This document shows, piece after piece, positions 1 through 10,938 of a stretch of 64,000 bases of DNA. Source of the stretch: Pampus argenteus (taxonomy: Eukaryota > Chordata > Actinopteri > Scombriformes > Stromateidae); NCBI GenBank assembly GCA_036937835.1, contig CM072879.1:2912001-2976000 (forward strand). Reading direction: 5' to 3'. Position numbers and translations under genes: made by a program. Within the stretch, counting starts at the first letter, position 1; every line of letters begins with the position of its first letter. The notes beneath the pieces are model-generated. The model did not search any database. It saw nothing but the letters and a program-made list of their open reading frames with translations, and was not told where the DNA came from.

Positions 1-1943
1 TACACTGGCAGCATCACAGGTTTTATCACAACCTCAGTCCAGATCTCAAACTGAAGGAAGAGAGTCTGTGATATTTAGAGGTCCACTACGTGTTCTTCTA
101 CCTAGTAAGGTAGAAGCAATAAAGCAAAGTAGACCAACCTAATAATCCTGCACCTTTACTACCTTACAAACTTCACCTCATTACACAAATGTACAGTGTA
201 TTATAGCATATTAGTTTATTAAATGGTGTATACTCAGCAACTTGTATTATAATTATATCTGATCCTATTTTTTTTATTGTATTTATGTTTTATATTTGAG
301 TTACTCTATTCAGTATATAATTTAGCCTTTACGTGTATTTCTTCCTATCTATCTGTGTGTCTATCTAAGCAGATGAATCCATGTGCCTTTACATATCTGG
401 GCCTATGTTGTGGTACAGGTGAGGTGTGTTTTTATTAATCACAATCATTGCGTATTGCATTACTCACATCAGCAGCCTTCTTATCGGCCACCTCCAGTTT
501 CTCCTGAGCATCCTTCAGGGCCTCAGAGTATTTGTCAAGCTCGTCCTCTGTTCCCTTCAGCTTCTTTTGCATCTGCAGAAGTTCGTCTTCATGCTGATGG
601 TGTTGGAGATCAAACACAGAGTTAGCAGGGCTGGCAATGTCACGTTCAAAACGTATCCAGAGCACAGAAGAAGAGTGTTGTAGGAGTGCAACGCTTCACT
701 GGTGGAGTCATTTAATATAATGATGAAATTAAATGAATGTTGAGCTACTATGCACTGAAATACCAAAAAAAAAAAAAAAAGTTTCGTACAGTTTATTAGA
801 TTTGAATGTGAATACTTAAATTCTTATGTGTACAATCTAAAACATTGGACTTTGGCAGCTCCCACAAGCAGCATCCAAAGAAAGGTAGGTACTGATATCA
901 ATACCAAACCCCTCCCCTATGAACATGACCACAACATAACACTTAAGGCCAGTGCGTGCCTGAAACTAGCTCATACAAAGTGCCGCAAAGTGTTTCTAGT
1001 TGGGTGAAAGCCTATTGTTGTGGAGTGGGGAGATGTTATCACAATACAGGCAAAATCGAGATATATAAGAGGACGTCCAGATTATCCAGATAAAGCATAT
1101 GGATGCAGATCGCGTGTTTATTAAAATGTGATGCTTTTAGTATATTTAGGTTTTATTTATTTAGGTTTTCAATGATAAATCACAAACTGATACTGGGGGT
1201 TCTGGGGTTTCATGTCTCTCCAGGAATCCTCTGTTATACACTGTGGAACAGATGATGGAAACAAAGCTTGGACAGGGATTTTTTCACCCCCTGTTGGGCT
1301 TCTGTCCTCTAAAGGTTACATTCACACAGTGCTTTGGTTTTATATTATATAAAATATTCAATAACTTATAGCTATAACTAAGTATTCAGGTTCACACCAT
1401 TTTATTGCGTAAAGCTTTGGGCTCCGGTTGGGTGAAACGTAAATTATCGTTTTTTAAAACGTAATTATTAAATCTCTTTTAGGCCTGTGCACAACTCGTC
1501 GTCAGATTGTCATCGTTCGCGGATATACTGTGAAATAATCCAGAGATGACACACCAACATCCATCGCCTCATAGATAATACCTCAAACTTGAGTTTCAGA
1601 GCAAAGGGGAAATGAATATTATAACCAAAATGAAAGATTATGCTATCTTGATAGACAGTGTAAGAAAAAGCCAGCTAACCTTATGAAAGACTCATGGCTT
1701 GAAATCCGTTTCCTACTCTGACTCAGTAATGGAACTCATATACCTCACACCTGTTTGATAAAACAGTTTCTGTTTGATTCTTCTAGGGGTTTGTTTGACA
1801 TGTCATATCATCCAGGCTTTAAAACCCACCTGCTTGCTTCTGTCCTCTGATGCTTTCTTGTCTGCTTCAGCTTGTTCAGCCTGGTCCAGTGCATTCTCCT
1901 TGTCCAACTTCAGCATGAGCATCTTCTTTTTGATGGCCTCCAT
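1..1943 (-). CDS. tpm3: tropomyosin gene, 5' part (exons 1-2), tpm3-like; continues past base 1
   Basis: Tropomyosin is a coiled-coil dimer lying along actin filaments; it gates myosin access in muscle and stabilises filaments elsewhere. Two exons are visible, at 1830-1943 (38 codons with the start) and 468-593 (42 codons). Both match the standard exon 1a and exon 2 lengths of long tropomyosins, and both end on phase 0. The rest, from exon 3 (about 134 nt in the family), must lie left of the window. The Glu at residue 2, the [11 protein letters not shown] ending of exon 1 and the MQKK and KKAAD pieces of exon 2 look closest to TPM3, and synteny with arhgef2 (human TPM3 and ARHGEF2 are both at 1q21-22) agrees. 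It could instead be a divergent tpm1 or tpm4 copy. The family is certain; the paralogue is likely. Confidence 0.85.
468..593 (-). CDS. tpm3: tropomyosin exon 2 (residues 39-80)
   Basis: The sequence is flanked by a CATCAG acceptor and a GTGAGT donor, with exactly 126 nt in frame. It contains [19 protein letters not shown], a near-invariant stretch of the striated and non-muscle exon 2b. The first residue is His, where the family has a hydrophobic residue (usually Leu) in heptad position d. EVADKK replaces the usual ELAEKK. Confidence 0.88.
1830..1943 (-). CDS. tpm3: tropomyosin exon 1 (start codon, residues 1-38)
   Basis: Starts at ATG 1943-1941 with [17 protein letters not shown] and ends DRSKQ, followed by a GTGGGT donor. 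This is the N-terminal exon of the long, muscle-type isoforms. The Met-Glu-Ala-Ile-Lys start is the one used for head-to-tail overlap of tropomyosin dimers. Position 9 is Leu where most tropomyosins have Gln. Confidence 0.9.
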
Positions 1944-4336
1944 TTTGGCTGAGGTTTAATGGACGTTTCGCAGGTGAGAACAAAGAGTAGATGGTAGAAG
2001 ACAAATGGGTGCAGGACAGATGACCTGAGAGCCTGGCAGACCGGTGGAGACACCAAACTCTGATAGAGACAGAGGGAGACCATTTATATGACAGATGAGG
2101 CGACACTCCCCCTCGCAAGCCCCTCCACACCACCGCACCCTCGTCTATCCTCCTCTATGGCTCATAGCGTTGCTATGTTTTCATTTGTAGAGACACATGC
2201 TCAGAACTATAGTACAACTCCTCTCTCTCTCTCTTTTGGTTCTAAAGTAAAGAAGAACACTGGGAAGACTAGAAAGATAGTTTTGATTTATCTCTGTGGG
2301 CTCAATACAGTTTATCTAATATGAAATAAAGGAAGGCTGTCAAGAGCATACATTCTGATTGAAGACATGACAAAGGAAGAAGCTTGTGTCTTTTTCTGTC
2401 CGATGTACTGCTCAAATTACAGACCGTCTTAGTCATATAAATAAAAGTACCTGTCAGCTGTTGCTTATGTTTGCCCGAGTAGTTCAATTCATGTGTTGTC
2501 TTTATGTCTTTTTTTCAGGGTCACGCAGTTAAATAATAGCTGTTGCTGCTATTACATGAGCAGAGCACTGCTATCATCTCCTACACCTGTCAGTCATTAC
2601 TGACGGTCATGAGTGACAGGTGTAAAGTAGTGAATGAGTGAATGAAGGAGTGATTTCAGACACAGCAACTACAACAACTACCTGTTTTATTCACCCAACA
2701 CAGAGAGCGACATTTGCTTTGTTTGTTTTTTTTCATTTGTTTCTGGCAAATTTCTAATTTCTAATTCTAATATTGGATACATTTCTGCACTAATTCCTGA
2801 AAAACACACCTGTCTGTTTAGCTGCTAAACATTCCTCTATGTTCACCAGCTACCTTCTAACTGTGTGTGTGTGTGTGTGTGTGCTGTTTGGTGCTCCTGA
2901 AAACAGCTGCCTGCTGCTGCTGGACACCAGGTTGATTGACTGAGACTGGACCAAACTACCTAAATAATGAGCTAAAAGATGGTAAAAGTCTCCTTGGGGA
3001 TGAGGGGAACTGCAGAGTCATATTACACATAGTCATTTGATCCATTGTTTAAACAGGAATATTAATGAGTGCAGCTGTAATGCTGCTAATTACCAGTGTG
3101 TGTGTACCATACATTTTCTCATTAGAACATCGTTTGTAATAACTGTCAGGGTGCTACTTTATGCTTTAATAGTAATTAAAGAAATGTATTTTAAATGAGC
3201 TTGTCTTGGTGATGGGGTGAGATGATGTGAGGTAGAATAAACACAATACAAACTGACACTGGGGAGGAATGTCTGTCCTGTAACTCTACTCCATCACTTG
3301 GCCTGTGATGCCTATAATTGGATTTCTCCTGGGATGGGGTACAGGGGAAACAAGAAGCACATTTAGGGGCTAGGGAGAGTGACTATGTCAGTAATTTCCC
3401 CTCGCTAGGCCCCAGTAGGGTTATTAATAAACATCTTTTGGCTGACATTGTCTAGAGGATTAGAATAAGGGACTGTGTCTGCAGCTATGCGCACTAATAC
3501 ACAGACAGACAGAAATGATCGCAGAGAAAAAAGAAAGAATGGAATAGTGATTCCATTCACTAACAGACATTTGTTACTATGACTACCTGAACTCTATGAA
3601 ATTCTACAAAACGTATTTATTTACAGTGCATATCAAAGCAACAATCAGATGACAGGGTCGATATCAGTTTTCCTGCGGGTTGGTGTGTTGGATACAGTGA
3701 CACTTTTTCTATTGTGGGGTATGAGGACGTTCATATCGACTGACCAGCCCAGCCAGATGGTGCCATATATATATATATATATACACTGTATATGGTGACA
3801 GGGCTCCAGTCTAGAATTAAAGAGTAGACACAAACTAAGTATTAAAAAAAAAAAATCACATAGGTCTATGCTGGCAATTCGATGCAAACTAACAGTGTGA
3901 ATCTTTATTTTGATTCTATTAATTCTATATTTGTACTATGAGTTGCAAGAAGAAATCCTGCTAGTTTAAGTAACAAGTAACAAAGTAGAGACAGAGAAGG
4001 GGACATTGCACTGGTGTTAACATCTTATTATCTGATCTCATTTGTAAATGTAAAAGAGAATCTGTAAACAATACTTTACAACTGTTTAAAATGCATTTTT
4101 GCAGTAAGATGATGATGTGTTTATATGAAGACACACATGGAGGAAGTAGGGTGTGGAACAAGCCTGGAGCATCCAGGTGAATCTGTGAATCATCCCACTC
4201 CTAATATTTCTGTATTTGTGCATACACACAGTTTTAGTTATGAATCTACAGACTTTTAGAAAGTTTTATGTATGTGGCCCCTGGTATGGGAGCTGGACTG
4301 CAAAGCCTGAGTCATCAAAACTGCTTAGCACATTAT
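1944..4336. other. intergenic, upstream flank of the tropomyosin gene
   Basis: No coding exon was recognised. It contains a TG microsatellite at about 2862-2883, a TA run at 3763-3782, and a pair of inverted CACCTG E-boxes at 2582-2624 with a further CACCTG at about 2813. The promoter of the tropomyosin gene should lie just above 1943, but no clear TATA element was assigned. Confidence 0.5.
2582..2624. promoter_or_regulatory. inverted pair of E-boxes (CACCTG/CAGGTG)
   Basis: Two 11-bp arms, TACACCTGTCA at 2582-2592 and TGACAGGTGTA at 2614-2624, are perfect reverse complements, and each contains an E-box of the form preferred by myogenic bHLH factors. They lie about 640-680 bp upstream of the tropomyosin start codon. 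A regulatory role is inferred from position and motif only. Confidence 0.3.
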
Positions 4337-6300
4337 CAAATCAAATCAAATTTTATTTGTATAGCTCAAAGTCACAAAATACATTTATCTCAGAGGGCTT
4401 TACAATCTGTACAGGGAGTGACACCCTCTGTCCTTAGACCCTTAATTCGAGAGAGGAAAAACTTGTCCACCAAAAAACCTTTTAACAGGGAAAAAGGTGG
4501 AAGAAACCTCAGGAAGAGCCACAGAGGAGGGATCCCTCTCCCAGGACGGACAGACGTGCAATGATGTCACATGTACAGAACAAATCAACACACACATATT
4601 GTACTATTACAATCAATTACAATGGATGATATAATGAGAATAGGTTACAATGAATAATGAATCATTACAGTAGCAGTGGAACCTGTGATAGAGACACAAA
4701 TGCACAGCAGCAAATCATTAACTAACTATAAACTGTAATGGGGATATGGTAACAATGATGACGGTGATGCAGCAGACGCCACGCAGGACCACAGCAGCAG
4801 GCACAGTCCACAAGCACCTGCTGGACGAGAGAGCACAGAAACTAAAAGACAAGTCCAGGATTCTTTACGGTGGAGCTGGAGGCCAGGGTGATCCCGTAGA
4901 AAGAGATTTTCTAAGGTGTTTGGGTCCAATTACGAGAACTTCAGTTTTATCTGAATTCAGCATCAGAAAATTGTGGGTCATCCAATTTTTAGTTAAAGTT
5001 TAGTTAAATGATTGGTTTCATCAGGCTTAATCATTAAATATAATTGGGTGTCTTCGGCATAGCAGTGAAAGTTAATGGAGTGATTCCTAATAATGTTCCT
5101 TAGAGGAAGCATATATAAACTGAATAGAAGTGGCCCTAATACAGAACCTTGTGGGCTGCCATGCGGTTCCTTTCATGCCAATTTGATATTCCAGTCTCTG
5201 TAAAAGAATCTGATGGTCAATGGTGTCAAATGCGGCACTAAGATCTAATAGGACAAGTACAGAGATGAGTCCTTTGTCCGATGCCATTAGGAGGTCGTTT
5301 GTAACTTTGACTAGTGCGGTCTCTGTGCTATGATTCTTTCTAGATCCTGACTGAAACTCCTCAAATAAACTGTTTGTATGAAGAAAATCACACACATTGA
5401 TTAGCTACGGCTTTCTCAAGTACCTTAGAGAGGAATAAAAGTTTGATATTGGCCTGTAGTTGGCTAAAACCTCTTGATCTAGAGTCGGCTTTTTAAGAAG
5501 AGGTTTAATTACAGCTATTTTAAAAGACTGTGGTACATATCCTGATAATAAACACAGATTAATCATATCCCATAAAGAAGGGCTAACTAGAGGTAATACA
5601 TCTTTAAGCATCCTCGGATGCGGTCTAAGAGACAGGTTGACCGCTTAGAGATGAATAAATTATTGAAGTTAGTTGTTGAAGGTCGATGGGAGAAAAGCAG
5701 TCTAAAAATATACCAGGTTTTACAGCTATTTCCAAACTTGCTGTATCAGAATTCAGATGAGTGCCTGTTGAGGGCAAAAGGTGATGAATTTTGCCTCTGA
5801 TAGTTATAATTTTATCATTAAAGAAGCTCATGAAGTCATTACTAGTTAGACCTAAAGGAATAGATGAATCAATAGAGCTGTGGTTCTCTGTTAGCCTGGC
5901 TACAGTGCTGAGGAGAAACCTCAGCACTGTAAATAATGCAGGTGGACAGGGACAGACACAGTCTCTATACTAGATGATTGGGTGGGCAGCTGCTCTAGTG
6001 GAGACACAGAGAAGAATGTAAGACCGCAGCTCTGCTTCCTGGTCTCAACTCTGGATTGTCATGGGTTAGATCGACTAATAAACTTTTCCATGTTTCTAGA
6101 TATGAGAGCTGCTCCATCCAAAGTGGGATGGAAGCCGTCTCTTCTAATCAGATCAAGTTTTACCCAGAAAGGTGTCCAATTATCTGTGAAGCCCACATTG
6201 GCATAACCAGGTGTCATTACCGCCAACGTAAATGACAAAGACATTATCAGGTCTGAACTGCCATCCACGCAGAACCTCTGCATCCAAAAGGAGCATGAGG
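4337..6300 (-). mobile_element. CR1/L2-like non-LTR retrotransposon copy A, deleted and broken
   Basis: On the minus strand, from high to low coordinates: a 5' piece reading [14 protein letters not shown] (6063-6240); a linker and RT region in several frames (5625-5927, 5405-5611, 5087-5395) with [20 protein letters not shown]; then a 3' untranslated part with GGGAGAGGGATCCCTCC and a terminal AAATCAAATCAAATTTTATT next to 4337. The RT reading frame is frameshifted, the endonuclease region and the RT C-terminus are deleted, and the YADD box is absent. It is an inactive copy of the same family as 32540-35710. Confidence 0.8.
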
Positions 6301-6465
6301 AAGGAAGGCTGCAGAAATCATCAAGGACCCCAATCACTCCATCTACAGACTCTACTCACTGCTACCATCAGGCAAGCTGTATAGAAGTGTTAGATCCACT
6401 AGGCTCAGAGTCAGCTCCTCTCCTCAAGCCATCAGCTTGTTAAACTCCGGGACTTTGTGAACATA
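6300..6465 (+). mobile_element. Rex1-like LINE C-terminal tail
   Basis: The plus-strand frame reads IIKDPNHSIYRLYSLLPSGK and then YRSVRSTRLR, ending in LLNSG. This matches the common end of Rex1/Babar-type reverse transcriptases in fish, where one sees HP-LF-LLPSGRRYRSIR and then AVRLLN. A CA microsatellite follows at 6472-6498. The fragment is isolated and abuts LINE copy A. Confidence 0.6.
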
Positions 6466-6466
6466 C

Positions 6467-6503
<37 letters not shown>

Positions 6504-6789
6504 GTTGGGTTTCATCTATTCCGGGAAAATTACATTGACTTACATTGTCTTCACCATACAATCAATAATTTACATTTAGGGGACTACATTTAGTCTCCAT
6601 AAGGGAGGTGAGTAAACACACACACACATGCCGACTTACATTAAAATTTTCTAGAGTCTAACCATGATGACTACTTGCCTAAACCTAAAGTAACCCTAAC
6701 CATGACCTATCCCTAACCTTAACCACGGACCCAAAAATCAATGTTTTACCAATTGGGGAAACAGCTTTTGTCCCCAAATGCAAGCCCCC

Positions 6790-7480
6790 AGTCAACTGGT
6801 CTTACGTCATCAGTTATGCCATCACAATGCATCAATTGCAGGAAAGACAATGTGGACGATGATCATATACTTTCCACCTCTATGCAAAAAAGATGGATAG
6901 GAATCAAGAATGGAGAGTATGGTGGCAGGAACTCCATCAACATTCTTGGCTCTTGGTCCTCTGATGACATTACTGTGGTGGAAGCTGACATTACACCAGA
7001 CAATGACAAGCCATTTGTCATCAAACCTCTGTCATTCAGATCAGATCCATGCTGGGTGTCCAGGAAAGTTAGCAGGTGTGGCCCAATAATAGGAATATGT
7101 GTACTAACGCCATTTTCAGAAATTGTAGCACATATTCTTATATTTCCATCACAACATAATAAAGATACATGTGAGGGATTTTATTTCCTTCCAATCTTCC
7201 AATAACAGCAAAGTACACATGCTCTATGTTCTCTTCTACAACTACAATGAGTATAATGGCCATCAAGAAAGGAAAATACACTATAGAATATATAATAGGA
7301 AATCTGAAATACTGGTACTGCAGCTCCTTCACTCTGTCACAGTTCCTCCCAAATGCTACTTTGTAGAGTTGCTTCATTGGCAGCTCATGTTTCCTTAAAC
7401 ACTCTTCTGTGAGGTTGTTGTGTAGTTCTATACATTGTAATTCACAAATACAGCATATTCCATCTATTGAACTGGAATAC
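6790..7480 (-). pseudogene. IS630/Tc1-type DDE transposase pseudogene
   Basis: The minus strand carries, in order, MKQLYKVAFGRNCDRVKEL (about 7390-7320), then GNIRICATISENGVSTH (about 7155-7105), LLTFLDTQ, and MLMEFLPPYSPFLIPIH (about 6940-6890). These match the order of blocks in a widespread fish transposase of the IS630-Tc1-mariner superfamily. The last acidic catalytic residue, expected after PYSPFLNPI, is replaced by His. The frame is interrupted and the central aspartate block is missing, so it is inactive. The long plus-strand open frame at 6741-7205 is the antisense of this pseudogene. Confidence 0.65.
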
Positions 7481-7737
7481 TTGGAATAGCATGAATAATT
7501 ACAGAATTGAATGATTGCATACCTGTTTCCCTGCAAAATGTTTGGCTGATCAATGACACAGTGGTCTGGCTTACCAGAAAAACTGTAACATAATGTCAGC
7601 TTTTGTTTCATAAACAAACCTAAACTTTACAGCTGACTGCATTAACTTGTGCTGCTCATGTGTTCAGGGTTGTTGTAACACTGAATCACTCTAGAATCAC
7701 TCTAGAATCAGGAGGATTATAGAGCTGGTGTGTTTGA

Positions 7738-7964
7738 CCCTTGTATGGTATTCGGGTCTGTGGGACCCGTTTTCAGTTTAATTACCGTAATTATTTTTTC
7801 AACCTGAAATTCATTGGCTTTGGCTCATTTTCTGTGAAGAACATACCGTAAATCAAAACACATTTGTTTAGTATTTTAAGAGACAATTTTTGGATTGTGG
7901 TGTTTTGAAAGCCCAAAACTCTAGCGGGTCCACCAGACCCATAAATACTAATACCACACGAGGG
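7738..7964. mobile_element. piggyBac-like MITE, 227 bp
   Basis: The element begins CCCTTGTATGGTATTCGGGT and ends with the imperfect reverse complement of that motif (7925-7964, ending ATACCACACGAGGG). Both inner ends carry GGGTC...GACCCG blocks. The right flank is TTAA (7965-7968) and the left flank is TTGA (7734-7737), which is a TTAA target duplication with one change. No coding capacity. CCC termini with TTAA targets are characteristic of piggyBac-type elements. Confidence 0.65.
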
Positions 7965-8319
7965 TTAATGTACTTACCCAAGAGTGGGCTAGAAAACACA
8001 CAATAGATTTTGTATGACATTTTTTTAATATAATAATACAATTCACATGAATGACAAAAAGTATGCAAAAGCAAGTACAATCCTTGTTTCGGGTTAGGCC
8101 TTAGACTAAATACAGTATCTGCTTAATATGTACTATCTTATACAGTATCGTATACATCTCATTATTAAGTTGGCTTTGAATTTTATCTGCCATCAAAGAT
8201 TTTAATAATCTGATAACAGCTTTAGCAAAAATATTTCAGAGATAAAAAATGCAATACATCGATGAACAGGTCGCTTAATAGGTATATGAAAATTACTATT
8301 GCAGAATATGAAAACCCAC

Positions 8320-8550
8320 AGATGACAAACTAAAGGAAAAATAAAGAACGTAATAAGGTGTTCAATTAGGTTGAGATCTGGTGACTGCAAAGGCCATAAC
8401 ATGTACTGCATGTCTTGCATGCATTTATTTGCAGTGAACCTTCCCTTTATGGGGACAAGTGAACCCATATGGCACCATAACAGAGCCACAGGATCCCCTC
8501 ACTGTAAAGCATTCAGGTTTTGCCTTTAATTTGTCACCTGTACATTGAAT
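8320..8550 (-). pseudogene. Tc1-like transposase fragment, internally deleted
   Basis: The minus strand reads GSLVPIKGRFTANKCMQ and then [16 protein letters not shown], matching the stretch before the DDE aspartate and the SPDLNPIEHLW block of Tc1 transposases. The segment between them (with the QDNAP motif) is missing. Related TTTAATTTGTCACC-like sequence lies at both ends. Inactive. A second copy of the same family is at 16950-17340. Confidence 0.65.
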
Positions 8551-8557
8551 ATGTAAT

Positions 8558-8558
8558 A

Positions 8559-8655
<97 letters not shown>
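8558..8655. repeat. (TAGA)n microsatellite, about 24 units
   Basis: An uninterrupted tetranucleotide run of about 96 bp. It translates as an Ile-Tyr-Leu-Ser repeat on the minus strand, which is an artefact. Confidence 0.97.
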
Positions 8656-10575
8656 CATAACTAAAATTGTAAGGATAAAAATACCATAAACGCTTATTTC
8701 TATTGCGGTCAATACTAAAGGGTGGTTTTCCAGATCTGGAAGTCAGTTAAAACAGGTTTAAAAACATGCAAAATAACCAAGCCAAACAAATTGGGAATTT
8801 CATACTTAACAGACTGTAAGTTCAGAAAAGGTTTCTAAAGCATCACACTGGCATCAACTGACCTTTGGAATACATATTTGCACAGAACGATTTCCTAAAT
8901 TTAAAAGTGTAGTTGTAGCTGTGAGAAAATACCTTAAGGGTCAGAGAATGAATTCTCACAGGGACCAAGGCTTATTTCCATGTACGTAATGGCATATCAT
9001 GATCATATTGAGGCAGACTTGAAAAACCCTGAACCGATCCTTTACGGATAATGTATTCATCTCATAGTAAAGGAGGATGTTGTCCACACACACACACACA
9101 CACACACAGAAAAACGCGTGTTTGTTGTTTCAATTCCCTAAAAAACACCTCTCATGGCTGTCAGGAACAAAAAAGAGGAAGCAGTGTGACTTGGGGTCCC
9201 AATAGCAACACAGAGAACATAAGTACATGCTAGTATGGGAGAAGGATAATATTGCATTTTTGACAGTATTAGCTTGATTGCCTGAGATTGTGCAGGTTAT
9301 CAGGTTTTCTGGTACTTCAGTACAAGTTGCTGTACTTTTTTCCTTCTGATCTGAGCAGCATGATTTAAACTGAGAGTTGTTGTTTGTCATAACGCAAGAG
9401 GACATTGTCTTAAAACTCAGTTTACAGCTTTTTAACTATATTGATATTTTAGTATAAAGTATAAACTAAACACTAATAAATAAATTCCTTGTATTTTGTG
9501 GGGGAAGAACATGAATTTGATTAAGTGTATATTTCATTTGCACAACACAAAATGAGTGAGGATTATAAATGCATATGTTAAAAACAGTAGCAGCCCTAAT
9601 GTTCATTTAGTCAACTGTAAAGATTTAATAGTTACACATTTGCAATGTTCATTTGTCCAGTATTGGAAGTAAATTGTGGCAATCTGAACAATCCAAAGCA
9701 TAGCTGAAAAATAAAACAACTAACTGTCACGAGCCATGTACTCAAAAGCAAAGCAGCTAAATAATATTAAGAGTTGCAGAAAAGATAAACATGCACATTG
9801 TTGTGCTTTCTGGTATCGTGGCCTACTGCTGGAGTCAGTCACTTTGTATCTTTGCATCATAATCAACTGTGTCATAATCAAAAACGTGTCGAGGATCAGA
9901 ACTCCTCTGGAATATCTTGAAGATCTGAAAAAGAGAGAACAAATCAAAAATATTATCTTCGTCATCTTCTGAACCCAAAACTACAAGAAAATTGCATTTT
10001 CAGATGTTTCTATAGTTTGACACATTTCAAGTTACAACACAACATTCTGCTGTCATCATGAGGGGAGGGACTCCTGAAAAACGTTCACGTCTATTGCCAC
10101 TAATGAGATAATAAGCGCTGAGTAAGCATTGATATTTACTAGCAATATATTGCATAATATATCCCTCTGAATTTTAATGTAAACTCCCAAGGGCCAGGTC
10201 CAGAAAGTATATTTCATAATGCTATTATTATAATATACTGTATATTTTATAAATTAATTTTAAGAGCAAATTAATATGCCGTTGCGTTTAATGCAAACTA
10301 AATAAACAAATTCCATTTTACGTTATCTTGATAAATACTGTAATATTGCCACAGCACTGGTTCAATCAGTAGAATGACAAACTATATTATTATTATTATT
10401 ATTATTATTATTACAATTCATCCTGCTCCCGTTAACTAATTTTGACACATCTGTAAGAAGTGTTTCTTCTGTCTGATATTTACTCAGCTCTGCTCAGGAC
10501 TATGGAAACGTACTTTACCATGTTAGCTGAGCACAGATTATTCCACCATCCCTCCAGCCTTTATTTATTTGTCTT
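8656..10575. other. intergenic, no gene seen
   Basis: AT-rich sequence with a CA run at about 9085-9108 and an ATT run at about 10385-10411. Open frames are short and show no family motif or splice pattern. Confidence 0.5.
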
Positions 10576-10886
10576 ACACACAGTTTTAGGGGGTCAGCAT
10601 ACCACCCTGAACACGCCCGATCTCATCTGATCTCGGAAGCTAAGCAGGGTCGGGCCTGGTTAGTACTTGGATGGGAGACCGCCTGGGAATACCAGGTGCT
10701 GTACCCCCTTCCCATGGGCCCACCACCCATGGGAGGGTCTAACGGTGCTAAGAGAGATGGGCGGCAGTCGGAGGCGGGGACCCTGGCGGTCCGACCCCCA
10801 GTTCCCTGCTGAAGCTGCTGCCCCCGCGACCCGACAAACGGATAAGCGGAAGAAGAAGAAGACGAACGAACGAACACACAGTTTTA
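10576..10886 (+). mobile_element. 5S-rRNA-derived SINE with 13-bp target duplication
   Basis: The head (about 10593-10705) is nearly a complete 5S rRNA: CATACCACCCTGAACACGCC, then GGAAGCTAAGCAGGGTCGGG and GGATGGGAGACCGCCTGGGA. These include the internal pol III promoter boxes A and C. The body (10706-10850) is GC-rich and unrelated to 5S, and the tail is A/G-rich with (GAAC) repeats. The direct repeat ACACACAGTTTTA at 10576-10588 and 10874-10886 is a perfect target-site duplication, so the mobile unit is 10589-10873 (285 bp). SINE3-type elements with 5S heads are known in fish; whether the body matches a known family could not be checked. Confidence 0.88.
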
Positions 10887-10888
10887 TT
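10883..10888 (-). terminator. arhgef2: candidate poly(A) signal of arhgef2
   Basis: AATAAA on the minus strand, about 45 bases past the tentative arhgef2 stop codon. It overlaps the distal copy of the SINE target duplication. Assigned from motif and position only. Confidence 0.35.
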
Positions 10889-10930
10889 TGAGACACAGAC
10901 ACAATTTGAATCCTGCAACATGGAGGGACA

Positions 10931-10938
10931 TTATACCA
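10931..10938 (-). CDS. arhgef2: arhgef2 last coding exon (tentative, two codons and stop)
   Basis: A good pyrimidine-rich acceptor (TTTGCTGGCTTCCAG) ends at 10939. Joined to exon 22 on phase 1 it gives Val-Val-stop. An AATAAA follows about 45 bases downstream. The exon is inferred from splice signal, phase and poly(A) motif; nothing in the two residues can confirm it. Confidence 0.3.

Noticed and set aside
6741..7205. Plus-strand open frame of 154 codons
   Set aside because: It is the antisense of the transposase pseudogene and has no motif of its own.
7138..7617. Minus-strand open frame of 159 codons as an independent gene
   Set aside because: It contains the MKQLYKVAFGRN transposase block followed by out-of-frame sequence, so it is part of the pseudogene.
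8425..8712. Ile-Tyr-Leu-Ser repeat protein
   Set aside because: It is a translation of the TAGA microsatellite.
10623..10902. Several overlapping open frames on both strands
   Set aside because: They fall on the GC-rich 5S-derived SINE.
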